Source: Nitrososphaerota archaeon
GTDB lineage: Archaea > Thermoproteota > Nitrososphaeria > Nitrososphaerales > JAGGXQ01
DNA length: 10,738 nucleotides
NCBI GenBank assembly: GCA_021162925.1
Contig: JAGGXQ010000128.1
Location: forward strand, 1-10,738
Reading direction: 5' to 3'
Within the stretch, counting starts at the first letter, position 1. Each line of letters opens with the position of its first letter. The notes below the pieces were generated by a model. That model was given only the letters and a program-made list of their open reading frames with translations. It searched no databases and had not been told where the DNA came from. A program made the translations under genes and the position numbers. Of the stretch, positions 1 to 6,939 are shown in pieces.

Positions 1-126
1 GGTCTTCCCGGCGCCGTTGGGCCCGACCAACGCGACCAGCTCCCCCTCCCCTATCCTGAGCGACACGCCCTTGAGGGCCTCGACCCCGTTCGGATAGACG
101 TAGCGGACGCCTTCGAACTCTATCAT
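1..126 (-). CDS. ECF/cobalt-type ABC transporter ATPase, N-terminal fragment (cut by window edge)
   Basis: Only the first 42 residues are present. They begin MIEFEGVRYVYPNG and end in a Walker A motif, GPNGAGKT, at residues 35-42. This is the nucleotide-binding fold of an ABC ATPase. The 'YPNG-EALKGVSL' opening resembles EcfA/CbiO energy-coupling ATPases, which power uptake of vitamins or metal ions. The ATG overlaps the TGA of the upstream ATPase gene by four bases (ATGA), so the two are very probably translationally coupled and form an EcfA-EcfA' pair. The rest of the protein, and any EcfT or S-component that would name the substrate, lie to the left of the window. Confidence 0.85.
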   Translation of the reverse strand, partial: MIEFEGVRYVYPNGVEALKGVSLRIGEGELVALVGPNGAGKT

Positions 127-956
127 CCGAGCACACCGTTCAGCCTTTCGGCGAGCTCGACCACACTCAGAGGCACCCCGTCCCCAAGGTAGTCCCTCAG
201 CCTTCTGTACCCCCTGACGCAGACCGGTGGCCCGACCCCGAGCCCTTCCAGCCGATCCATGGGTAAGACCTCCTCGGGGCTCCCATCCGCCGCTATGAAC
301 CCCTTCCCCATCACCACCACCCTGTCGACGACGTCGGAGAGCAGGTCGAGCCTGTGCTCGACCATGACCACCGTCATCCCCTCTTCCCTGAGCCTCTTCA
401 GCGCCTCTATGAGCCCCTTTGCCGTCAAGGGATCGAGGAGCGAAGTCGGCTCGTCCAGGATGAGCAGGTCCGGTTCCACCGCCAGGACACCGGCTATGGC
501 GACCCTCTGCTTCTCCCCTTCCGAAAGCTCGAACGGGGCCCTGTTCGCGAGCCCTTTTACCCCCATCAGGTCCATGGCCCTATCGACCCTCCTCCTGATC
601 TCCTCTCTGCCGAATCCCAAGTTCTCCAGCCCGAACGCCACGTCCCTCTCGACCGAGAACATGAATATCTGGTTTTCAGGGTTCTGGAACACGTACCCGA
701 TACGCTCGGCCAGCTCGTGGACTTCGAACTCCCTGACCGGCCTCCCCGAGACCAGCACCTCCCCGACGTAATCCCCATCGTACATGTGGGGGATCAGGCC
801 GATCACCGATCTGAGCAGGGTCGACTTCCCGCAACCGCTGGCCCCGGTTATCAGGACGAACTCGCCCCTGCCGATCTCCAGGTTGATCCCCTTAAGGGCG
901 AATTCTCTAGCCCCAGAATACCTGAACGAAAAGTCCCTGAACTCCACTAGGGCCAT
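123..956 (-). CDS. ecfA: ECF transporter ATPase component (EcfA/CbiO-type ABC ATPase)
   Basis: A complete ABC ATPase of 277 residues, normal for EcfA/CbiO. Visible motifs, numbered from the ATG at 956: Walker A GASGCGKST (38-46), Q-loop FQNPENQ (90-96), signature LSEGEKQR (144-151), Walker B LLILDEP (164-170), D-loop Asp175 and switch His201. The FQNPENQ form of the Q-loop is typical of energy-coupling-factor ATPases, which act as a heterodimer on the inner membrane face and drive substrate-binding S components through EcfT. The next gene starts inside this stop codon and encodes the likely partner ATPase. A TTG at 968 would add four residues. I prefer the ATG at 956 because a TATA box sits about 27 bases upstream of it, fitting a leaderless mRNA. 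The transported substrate cannot be told from this window. Confidence 0.93.
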   Translation of the reverse strand: MALVEFRDFSFRYSGAREFALKGINLEIGRGEFVLITGASGCGKSTLLRSVIGLIPHMYDGDYVGEVLVSGRPVREFEVHELAERIGYVFQNPENQIFMFSVERDVAFGLENLGFGREEIRRRVDRAMDLMGVKGLANRAPFELSEGEKQRVAIAGVLAVEPDLLILDEPTSLLDPLTAKGLIEALKRLREEGMTVVMVEHRLDLLSDVVDRVVVMGKGFIAADGSPEEVLPMDRLEGLGVGPPVCVRGYRRLRDYLGDGVPLSVVELAERLNGVLG

Positions 957-978
957 CCTACCCACCAAACCTGCAAGG

Positions 979-990
979 GCTTATAACCTT
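979..990 (-). promoter_or_regulatory. TATA box of the ecfA operon
   Basis: On the minus strand the sequence reads AAGGTTATAAGC. The TTATAA core (981-986) is preceded by a purine-rich BRE-like AAAGG. Its centre is about 27 bases upstream of the ATG at 956, so transcription should begin at or next to the start codon. Assigned from spacing and consensus only. Confidence 0.6.
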
Positions 991-1046
991 TAGAACGGGG
1001 AAACGGTAAGACGGGAGGGCGTGTCAAGGAAAATTTTTCGAAAGAG

Positions 1047-1055
1047 TTATAAAAG
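1047..1055 (+). promoter_or_regulatory. TATA box upstream of sepF
   Basis: TTATAAAAG preceded by purine-rich CGAAAGAG is a strong archaeal TATA/BRE match. A start site about 27 bases downstream would fall near 1077. That fits an ATG at 1080 rather than the GTG at 1062. A weaker AATTTTTC at about 1032-1039 is correctly placed for the GTG. The promoter therefore bears directly on the sepF start choice. Confidence 0.55.
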
Positions 1056-1061
1056 GACTTT

Positions 1062-1370
1062 GTGAAAGTCATCCAAAAGATGTTGAAGAGCAAGGAGGGA
1101 ACGGAAAAAGGGGAGGTCGGGTTTTACCTAAAGGCCCTCAGCCTAAAGTCCCTGGAAGACGTCGAGTCGATAAAGGAGGACGTCAGCAACAGGTTCATCG
1201 TGATCCTCAGGATAACCCCGCTCGCCAACAAGGACGTGGGGCAGCTGAAGGAGGCGGTCGAGGAGCTCTACCAGTTCATAACCGCGATAGGCGGGGATAT
1301 AGCGAGGCTAGGGGAGGAGAGGATCGTCCTCACGCCCCCAGGGGTGAAGATATGGCGGGGCCTAGTATAG
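1062..1370 (+). CDS. sepF: Cell division protein SepF (archaeal, DUF552)
   Basis: The protein is 102 residues from GTG. The core runs from FYLKALSL through IVILRITPL to the family's highly conserved C-terminal part, IGGDIARLGEERIVLTPPGVKI (residues about 77-97). Archaeal SepF binds FtsZ and anchors the Z-ring to the membrane through an N-terminal amphipathic helix. From the GTG start the protein begins MKVIQKMLKSK, a short basic-hydrophobic stretch that could be that helix. Starting at the in-frame ATG (1080) would remove most of it, although the best TATA box favours the ATG. The linker is very short compared with many SepF proteins. The gene is divergent from ecfA, and its last nine bases overlap the end of the convergent fttA. 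No ftsZ lies in the window. Confidence 0.9.
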   Translation: MKVIQKMLKSKEGTEKGEVGFYLKALSLKSLEDVESIKEDVSNRFIVILRITPLANKDVGQLKEAVEELYQFITAIGGDIARLGEERIVLTPPGVKIWRGLV

Positions 1371-3278
1371 CCTGACGGCCTCACAGACGTTCGGGGCTAA
1401 GGCTGGTATCCTGAACAGCCTGCTTATGGAAGAGGCCAGCTCCTCGGCCTTCTTCCTCTCTCCATGGTTCACTATGACCCTCCTCACCTTAGGCCTCAAC
1501 CTCGCGACGAAGCTTATGAGCTGGTTGTAGTCGCTGTGGCCGCTGAACCCCTCGACCCTCTCGACCTTGCTCTTTATGTCTATTATCCTTATCTTCCCGC
1601 CCTCGTCCATCACGCTGGCCTGGCTCGCGCCATCCAGTATCCTCCTCCCCAAAGTCCCCGAAACCTGGTAGGAGACGAAGACGATCTTGTTCTTCTCGTC
1701 GGGGGCTATGTGCTTCAGGTACTCCATAACCGGCCCTCCCTCCAGCATCCCGGAAGTAGCCATTATTATCGCCGGCTCCTCCCCTAGGGCTTCGTCCCTC
1801 TTGCTCGGGTGATCGATCGTCGTGAAGTATTCGGAGGCGAACGGGTTCTCGCCTCCCTCCACTATCCGCCTCCTCAGCTCGTTCGAGAGGTATTCCGGGT
1901 AGGCGGTGTGGATCGCGTTCGCCTCCGATAGCATGCCCTCGATGAAGACCGGGACCTCGACCAGCTCACCCGACCTCATGTACTTGTCGAGCACGAGCAT
2001 TATCTCCTGCGCCCTTCCGACCGCAGGGACCGGTATGAGCACCTTCCCCCCTTCGTTGAGGGTCTGGTTCAGGGTTTCGACGAGCCTGCGCTCGGCCTCC
2101 TCCCTGCTCGGCATTACGTCGCTCCTGGAGCCGTAGGTGCTCTCTATGATCAGGGTCTCCGCCCTTATGTAGTTCGTGTTCGCGCTCTTGAGCAGGAGGG
2201 TCCTACCGAACTTGAAGTCCCCGGTGTATATGATGTTGTACTTGCCCTCCCCTATGTGCAGGTGTATCGAGGCCGAGCCTAGGATGTGCCCCGCGTTGTT
2301 CAGGACCAGCTTCACGTCCGGGGAGATGTCGGTGACCATGCTGTAGGGCAGGGTGATGCAGTGCCTTACGAACTCCATCACGTCCCTCATGTCGAACGGC
2401 GGCTCCCTCCCCTCGGCCTGGGCTATCCTTATCATGTCGGTGAGCAGGAGGACGGTGAGCGAAAGGGTGGGTTCGGTGCAGTAAACGGGCCCTTTGTAGC
2501 CGTACTTGAAGAGGAACGGGAGGAAGCCCGAGTGATCTAGGTGGGCGTGGCTTATGATCACGGCGTCGAGCTCGTCTAGGCTCAGGTTCGCCCAATCCAG
2601 CCTGGGGTACATGTCGATCGGGTTCCTGGCCCCCGGATGTATGCCACAGTCGAGTAGTATCTTGCTCTCTGCCGTCGTTACGAGTATCGCCGACCTGCCG
2701 ACCTGCTTGAACCCGCCAAGGGAGAGCACGGTTATCTCCTCCCCCTCTAGGAGCCTCTCCCTGAATATCCTCTCCCCTATCTCCTCCAAGGACTTCCTCC
2801 TCGCTTCAAAGTTCTCGCTCAGGGCCCTGTATATCAGCTGCATGCTCGATGACCTGGTCTGAGGGGCCCTCTTCACCACTACCTTCCATCCGGTCTCGGC
2901 CGTGAGCTTTATCGGGTCGAACCCCTTGCTTAGCAGGGCTCTGGGGTCCTTTACCTCGACTATCGCCTCCCCCAGGACCTTGTCGAAGAATATCAGGGAG
3001 GCCTCGACGCCTTCTGGGATGCTGTTCAGTATGAGCTTCCTTGCCTCCTCCACCGGCTTTCTTAAGGACTTGTCGACCCTGACGACTATCCTCTTCTTCA
3101 CCATGTTCACTATGTCGGCTATTATGAAGTTGTTGCTCAGCAGGTAGGCGGGGTTCTTGGTGTGTATCGCTATCCTAGGGCCTTCGTACTTCACCCGCTC
3201 AACCATCGCCTCCCTGGGCATCCCCTCCAAGATGGTCTTGGTGATTTCGCTGACCCTTTCCTCGGCCTTGCGTATCAA
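1362..3278 (-). CDS. fttA: Transcription termination factor aCPSF1/FttA (KH domains, metallo-beta-lactamase, beta-CASP)
   Basis: 638 residues, the usual length for archaeal aCPSF1. Residues 1 to about 140 form the paired KH-type RNA-binding region (it contains YEGPRIAIHTKNP). The metallo-beta-lactamase domain follows, with HAHLDH at 244-249, His331 (NNAGHILGS) and Asp354 (YTGDFKFGRT) as metal ligands. Then come ESTYG (379-383) and the beta-CASP part with His581 (GFSGHSD) and His605 (NHGE). All catalytic motifs are intact. In known archaea this protein cleaves nascent RNA at U-rich sites and ends transcription with RNA polymerase and Spt4/5. The start is TTG, one base after the psmB stop (TGA-A-TTG). 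No upstream in-frame start exists outside psmB and the next Met would cut the KH region, so TTG with coupling to psmB is likely. The 3' end overlaps convergent sepF by nine bases. Confidence 0.96.
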   Translation of the reverse strand: MIRKAEERVSEITKTILEGMPREAMVERVKYEGPRIAIHTKNPAYLLSNNFIIADIVNMVKKRIVVRVDKSLRKPVEEARKLILNSIPEGVEASLIFFDKVLGEAIVEVKDPRALLSKGFDPIKLTAETGWKVVVKRAPQTRSSSMQLIYRALSENFEARRKSLEEIGERIFRERLLEGEEITVLSLGGFKQVGRSAILVTTAESKILLDCGIHPGARNPIDMYPRLDWANLSLDELDAVIISHAHLDHSGFLPFLFKYGYKGPVYCTEPTLSLTVLLLTDMIRIAQAEGREPPFDMRDVMEFVRHCITLPYSMVTDISPDVKLVLNNAGHILGSASIHLHIGEGKYNIIYTGDFKFGRTLLLKSANTNYIRAETLIIESTYGSRSDVMPSREEAERRLVETLNQTLNEGGKVLIPVPAVGRAQEIMLVLDKYMRSGELVEVPVFIEGMLSEANAIHTAYPEYLSNELRRRIVEGGENPFASEYFTTIDHPSKRDEALGEEPAIIMATSGMLEGGPVMEYLKHIAPDEKNKIVFVSYQVSGTLGRRILDGASQASVMDEGGKIRIIDIKSKVERVEGFSGHSDYNQLISFVARLRPKVRRVIVNHGERKKAEELASSISRLFRIPALAPNVCEAVRLY

Positions 3279-3279
3279 T

Positions 3280-3918
3280 TCAGATACCCAGCCCCAGCCT
3301 CTTCATCACCGCCCTCTTCTCCTCTAGGCTTAGCTCCCTGAACCCCTTCTCCGTTATCACGCACACGTCGAATCCGTCCCCCGTCCCCGCGTTCCTCTTT
3401 ATCGCCGATACGAGGGCCTTGACCGCCACGCCGATGGCTTCGTCCGTCTTCAGCCCTTCCCTGTACTCGCTCTCCAGTATCCCGTAGGCGACTGGGGACC
3501 CGCTACCGGTCGATACGAACTTCTCCTCGGTGAGGTTCCCGAACAGGTCTATGTTGTAGATCCCGGCTCCTAGGGAGTCGTAGCCACCGACGATCACGTC
3601 GGCTATGTAGGGGGAAACCCTGGACGAGAAGAAGATCAGGGACGCCAGATTGGCCGCGGTCTTGATGGGGATCGGGACGCCCCTCTCGACCTTATACATC
3701 CTGGCGTAGTACTTCATGGTATCGACGACGTTCTGGGCGTCCGCAACGCCCCCGGCTATGGTCATGGCCAAGTGCTCGTCGATCTTGATCAGCTTCTTCA
3801 CCTTCTTGTGGGCTATGAAGTAGGATCCAAGGACCGCCCTAGTATCGGTGGCCATGACCACCCCGTCCACACACCTTATCCCGAGCGTGGTGGTTCCATG
3901 CAACTTTAGATCCTCCAT
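3280..3918 (-). CDS. psmB: 20S proteasome beta subunit
   Basis: 212 residues, typical for an archaeal beta subunit. A short eight-residue propeptide ends in Gly8, and autocleavage would expose Thr9 (TTTLG) as the catalytic nucleophile. Counting Thr9 as 1, the conserved Asp17 (residue 25, ATDTR) and Lys33 (residue 41, KKVKK) are at exactly the expected positions, and STGSGSPVAYG and AGTGDGFDV are family segments. The subunit should therefore be active and form the inner rings of the proteasome, degrading proteins fed by PAN or Cdc48-type ATPases. The ATG is preceded by a Shine-Dalgarno AGGTG (3926-3930) at seven bases. It is the first gene of an operon with fttA, one base apart, an arrangement seen in other archaea. 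Many archaea carry a second psmB; none is here. Confidence 0.97.
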   Translation of the reverse strand: MEDLKLHGTTTLGIRCVDGVVMATDTRAVLGSYFIAHKKVKKLIKIDEHLAMTIAGGVADAQNVVDTMKYYARMYKVERGVPIPIKTAANLASLIFFSSRVSPYIADVIVGGYDSLGAGIYNIDLFGNLTEEKFVSTGSGSPVAYGILESEYREGLKTDEAIGVAVKALVSAIKRNAGTGDGFDVCVITEKGFRELSLEEKRAVMKRLGLGI

Positions 3919-3963
3919 TCCTCTACACCTGAAATAAGAACTACGCCAACTAGGATCGGCACC

Positions 3964-3972
3964 TATTTAAAT
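3964..3972 (-). promoter_or_regulatory. TATA box of psmB-fttA operon
   Basis: Minus-strand ATTTAAATA is centred about 50 bases upstream of the psmB ATG. It predicts a start near 3940 and a leader of about 22 bases. That leader carries AGGTG at 3926-3930, a good match to the 16S anti-SD. This is a leadered transcript, unlike several neighbours. Confidence 0.6.
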
Positions 3973-4005
3973 GTATTGCAGCGGCTTCGCCTAGACCCGC
4001 ACAAA

Positions 4006-4014
4006 TTTATTTAA
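4006..4014 (+). promoter_or_regulatory. TATA box of G1P dehydrogenase gene
   Basis: TTTATTTAA after AC-rich sequence is centred near 4010, predicting initiation around 4036. This lies after the GTG at 4033 but about 18 bases before the ATG at 4054. The ATG also has a GAGG Shine-Dalgarno at 4044-4047. It therefore supports the shorter gene start. It is divergent from the psmB promoter, about 35 bases away. Confidence 0.55.
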
Positions 4015-4053
4015 CCACTCCCATGAGTCGCCGTGGGCCTAAAGAGGCACCTT

Positions 4054-5078
4054 ATGGAGTTGCCCAAGCTCGTGCTGATAGGGTACGGGGTTATAGAGGA
4101 GTTAAGGGAGGTGATCGAAAGGCTAGGGGCCTCCGGGACGGCCCTGGTGGTGAGCGGGCCGAACGTAAAGGCGAAGCTAGAAGGGAGGATCGAGGGGGCC
4201 CTCGAAGGATATGGGCACGAATGGTTCGTGGTGGATAGGGCCAGCATGGATCGGGTCGAGCTCGGCCTGGGCCTGGCGAAGGGGATCGGCGCCGGGATGG
4301 TGATCGGGTTCGGTGGGGGGAAGTCGATAGATACGGCGAAGCTGATCGCCTACAAGCTCAAACTGCCCTTCATAAGCATCCCGACCTCGGCCTCTCACGA
4401 CGGGATGGCCAGCCCCTTCGCCTCCGTGAAGGATGGAGGAAGGCCTTACTCGATGGTCACCAAGCCCCCCGCGTGCGTCATATCCGATATAGAGATCATA
4501 GCCAGCGCCCCTCCCAGGTTCATAAGGAGTGGATGTGGGGACCTGCTGGCGAAGCTGACCGCGGTGAGGGATTGGGAGATAGCGAGGGACGACGTGGGCG
4601 AGTACTTCGGGAACTACGCGGCGAACCTGGCCAGGCTCAGCGCGACCATAGTGATGAACGAGGCGAAGAGGATAGGCTCCCTAGAGGAGGAGGGGGTGAG
4701 GGACCTGGTAGAGGCCCTGATAAGCGCAGGGATAGCATCCGGAATAGCCGGGAGCAGCAGGCCGTGTAGCGGATCGGAGCACCTGTTCAGCCACGCTCTA
4801 GACGTAATAGCCCCCGGAAAGGGGCTTCACGGGGAGAAGTGCGGGATCGGGGCGGTAATGATGGCGAAGCTCCAGGGTGGAGACTGGGAGGCGATCCGTA
4901 AAGCCCTAGAGGAGGTTGGCGCCCCGACCAGGGCATCCGATCTTGGGATAGGTGAGGACGAGGTGGTGAAGGCCCTGCTGCTCGCCCCTAGGATAAGGGA
5001 CAGGTACACCATACTGAACAGGGTGAAGCTAGGGGCCGAGGAAGCCTACAGGTGGCCAGGGAGACCGGGGTCATTTAG
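4054..5078 (+). CDS. egsA: sn-Glycerol-1-phosphate dehydrogenase, with a 1-base frameshift near the C-terminus
   Basis: This enzyme makes sn-glycerol-1-phosphate from dihydroxyacetone phosphate with NAD(P)H, the first committed step of archaeal membrane lipids. The iron-containing alcohol dehydrogenase fold is clear: GGGKSIDTAK (87-96), SIPTSASHDGMASP (108-121), SGCGDLLAKLTAVRDW (159-174), SGSEHLFSHALD (239-250) and HGEKCGIG (259-266). Asp163, His243 (or His247) and His259 are the likely Zn2+ ligands. I chose ATG 4054 (MELPKLVLIG) because it matches the usual N-terminus, has a GAGG site six bases upstream and fits the TATA box; GTG 4033 would add seven residues. As written, the frame runs on after RVKLGAEEAYR into an 82-residue unrelated tail ending at 5280, all antisense to the next gene. 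Adding one G at 5051-5052 restores EEAYRVARETGVI and a TAG at 5076-5078, a normal family ending at about 341 residues. Coordinates given are for the corrected gene. Confidence 0.93.
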
Positions 5079-5778
5079 CCTCCTCCTTCTGTTTCCCTTC
5101 AGTCTTCGGGTTCTTGTACCTCTCCACGAACTTCACTTCATCGGCATCCAGGTACTTGAACAGGTCGCTCGCTATGGCCCTCTTTATAATCTGAAGGCCC
5201 TCGATCAGGAAGGCCGCCTCCGGCAGCTCGATGCTCACCTTCCCATCCTCGAACCCGAGCTCGATCCCGTCTACGGGTAGCCTCCTCCTGACCAAGGCCT
5301 TCGCCTTCTCATCCCTCTCCTCGAGCTTCTTCAAGACCTCGATCTCGTAGACCAGGACCCGCCCGGCGTACCTGTGGTTGAAGTCTATCTGAACCCTGCC
5401 CGAGCCCACGTACCTCACTATCCCGATCCTGCCGTTCACCTCTATCTCGTCCCCGACCCTCACCCTTTCCGCGTCCTTCCCGAGCCTCCTCAGCGGGATC
5501 ATGTGGATCTTGCTGGGATCCCTAGGCCCGAACGCCTTCTCGGGTGGTATTTCGACCGTCGCCTTCTGCCCGACCTCGGCCTTAAGCAGGAACTCGTCCA
5601 GGCCCTTTATCACCCATCCCTCCCCGACGCAGACGAGCATGGGCTCGTACCTCCTGGTCGGATCGTAGAGCCCGCACTCCTTCGCGACCTCTTCTACGTT
5701 CGTGTCTATGACCCTGTCCTCGTCCTTAAGCTTGCTCACGTAGTTCAAGAGCACCAGGCTTCCCTTCTCCAGCGGCAT
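5071..5778 (-). CDS. FKBP-type peptidyl-prolyl cis-trans isomerase (SlyD-like, long archaeal form)
   Basis: 235 residues. The FKBP domain holds VIDTN (23-27), the GEGWVIKGLDEFLL segment (52-65), IPPEKAFGPRD (77-87) and the closing strand DFNHRYAGRVLVYEIEVLK (132-150). Between about 88 and 131 is an insert-in-flap domain, the chaperone module of SlyD-type FKBPs that binds unfolded chains. Residues about 151-235 form an extra C-terminal domain, as in the long (about 26-29 kDa) archaeal FKBPs, ending in a charged tail rich in Lys and Glu. It is presumably cytosolic and assists folding at proline bonds; no signal peptide or membrane segment is seen. The ATG has a TATA box 26 bases upstream, suggesting a leaderless mRNA. 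Its stop lies within the last codons of the corrected convergent G1PDH gene (8-base overlap). Confidence 0.93.
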   Translation of the reverse strand: MPLEKGSLVLLNYVSKLKDEDRVIDTNVEEVAKECGLYDPTRRYEPMLVCVGEGWVIKGLDEFLLKAEVGQKATVEIPPEKAFGPRDPSKIHMIPLRRLGKDAERVRVGDEIEVNGRIGIVRYVGSGRVQIDFNHRYAGRVLVYEIEVLKKLEERDEKAKALVRRRLPVDGIELGFEDGKVSIELPEAAFLIEGLQIIKRAIASDLFKYLDADEVKFVERYKNPKTEGKQKEEAK

Positions 5779-5799
5779 ACCAAAGCCTAAAATCCACTC

Positions 5800-5808
5800 G
5801 ATAAAACC
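5800..5808 (-). promoter_or_regulatory. TATA-like box of FKBP gene
   Basis: Minus-strand GGTTTTATC is centred at about 5804, 26 bases upstream of the ATG at 5778. That spacing predicts a leaderless transcript. Confidence 0.5.
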
Positions 5809-5822
5809 TTTTCCTCGATAAG

Positions 5823-5829
5823 TTTTTTA
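5823..5829 (+). promoter_or_regulatory. TATA-like box of the DUF763 gene
   Basis: TTTTTTA lies about 28 bases before the ATG at 5854, so initiation at or just before the start codon is expected. AAGAGG sits only three bases before the ATG, too close to be a convincing Shine-Dalgarno. This is a weak consensus match. Confidence 0.4.
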
Positions 5830-5853
5830 GCCGTCACAGCGACTAAGAGGCGT

Positions 5854-6939
5854 ATGGGGAAGACCGGGTTCATGGAGCTCCCCCTGCACAGGGGGAGGGC
5901 ACCACGCTGGCTCTTCGAAAGGATGAAGAAGCTCTCCAAGGGGATACTCGAGGCCATCTACCTTAACTACGGTAGGGCCGAGATCCTTAGGAGGCTTTCG
6001 GATCCGCTCTGGTTTCAGGCCCTTGGTTGCGTGCTCGGCTACGACTGGCACTCGTCCGGCCTCACGACGGTGGTCACAGGGGCCTTGAGGGAGGCCCTGG
6101 CCGAGTCGGACGTCGGGATCCTAGTTGCGGGTGGGAAGGGAGGTAAGGCGATGAAGACCCAGTCCGAGCTAGAGGAGATAGGCTCGACCCTAGGCCTATC
6201 GACCTGGAGGATCGAGGAACTCAAGAGGACGAGCAGGCTGGTCGCCAAGGTCGACTCAACGGCAATTCAATCGGGGCACAGGCTCTACCACCACGCCGTA
6301 TTCGTCGGCGAGGACGGTGGCTGGTGCGTGGTCCAGCAGGGGATGAACCCGGCCGATAGGACCGCAAGGAGGTATCACTGGCTCTCCGAGGGCCTCTCCA
6401 GCTTCGTGGAGGAGCCCCACAAGGGCATAATCGGGGACTCCGTCAGGCCCAGGGTCCTGAACACCGTAGCCAGGGAGTCCAGGGAGGCCAGGGCCCTGAT
6501 GGTCGACTTGGTGAGGGATGAGCCCGGGAAGCTGATATCCTCGGTACAGGCGCTCGGGGGGCAGGGGACGCTGGACGGCGTTCATGCCAAGGCCGTGGGG
6601 TTCAAGATGCCGAGCAGGCTGAACTGGGAGACCTTCAGGAGGCTCTACGACTTCCAGCCGAAGGGCTACGAGGAGCTACTCCTCTTCAGGGGGGTGGGGC
6701 CGGCCACCATCAGGGCCCTGGCCCTGGTGGCCCAGCTCATCTACGGGACCCCGGTGAGCTGGAGGGACCCGGTCAAGTTCACCTTCGCCCACGGAGGCAA
6801 GGATGGGGTCCCATTCCCCGTGAGGAGGAGGCTCATGGAGAGGAGCATAAGCTTCCTCAGGGAGGCGATAGAGTCGTCCGAGCTGGAGAGGAGGGAGAAG
6901 CTCGACGCCCTTAGGAGGCTCTCTCGCCTAATCCCCTGA
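5854..6939 (+). CDS. DUF763 family protein, function unknown
   Basis: 361 residues, about the usual length of DUF763 proteins, a family common in archaea and some thermophilic bacteria with no settled function. Recognisable blocks are TGFMELPLHRGRAPRWLFERM (residues 4-24), DPLWFQALGCVLGYDWHSSG (50-69), a central VAKVDSTAIQSGHRLYHHAVF block, and VQQGMNP. Near the C-terminus RGVGPATIRALALVAQLIYG (279-298) resembles a helix-hairpin-helix element of the kind that contacts DNA or RNA backbone. The several conserved His, Asp and Gln residues suggest an enzyme, but this is inference. There is no signal peptide or membrane segment. It is transcribed alone, divergent from FKBP, and its last 29 bases overlap the convergent NT-like gene. 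Confidence 0.88.
   Translation: MGKTGFMELPLHRGRAPRWLFERMKKLSKGILEAIYLNYGRAEILRRLSDPLWFQALGCVLGYDWHSSGLTTVVTGALREALAESDVGILVAGGKGGKAMKTQSELEEIGSTLGLSTWRIEELKRTSRLVAKVDSTAIQSGHRLYHHAVFVGEDGGWCVVQQGMNPADRTARRYHWLSEGLSSFVEEPHKGIIGDSVRPRVLNTVARESREARALMVDLVRDEPGKLISSVQALGGQGTLDGVHAKAVGFKMPSRLNWETFRRLYDFQPKGYEELLLFRGVGPATIRALALVAQLIYGTPVSWRDPVKFTFAHGGKDGVPFPVRRRLMERSISFLREAIESSELERREKLDALRRLSRLIP

Noticed and set aside
354..950. Long plus-strand open frame over ecfA
   Set aside because: It is a shadow of the ABC ATPase: low-complexity Pro/Arg composition, no domain, and the opposite strand carries every ATPase motif.
4023..4238. ATG at 4023 as an alternative gene start before G1PDH
   Set aside because: It is out of frame with the enzyme and yields an Arg/Gly-rich shadow peptide. 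The enzyme frame has its own SD and ATG at 4054.
5079..5280. An 82-residue C-terminal extension of G1P dehydrogenase
   Set aside because: It is wholly antisense to the well-supported FKBP gene, has no family similarity, and disappears when one G is restored at 5051-5052.
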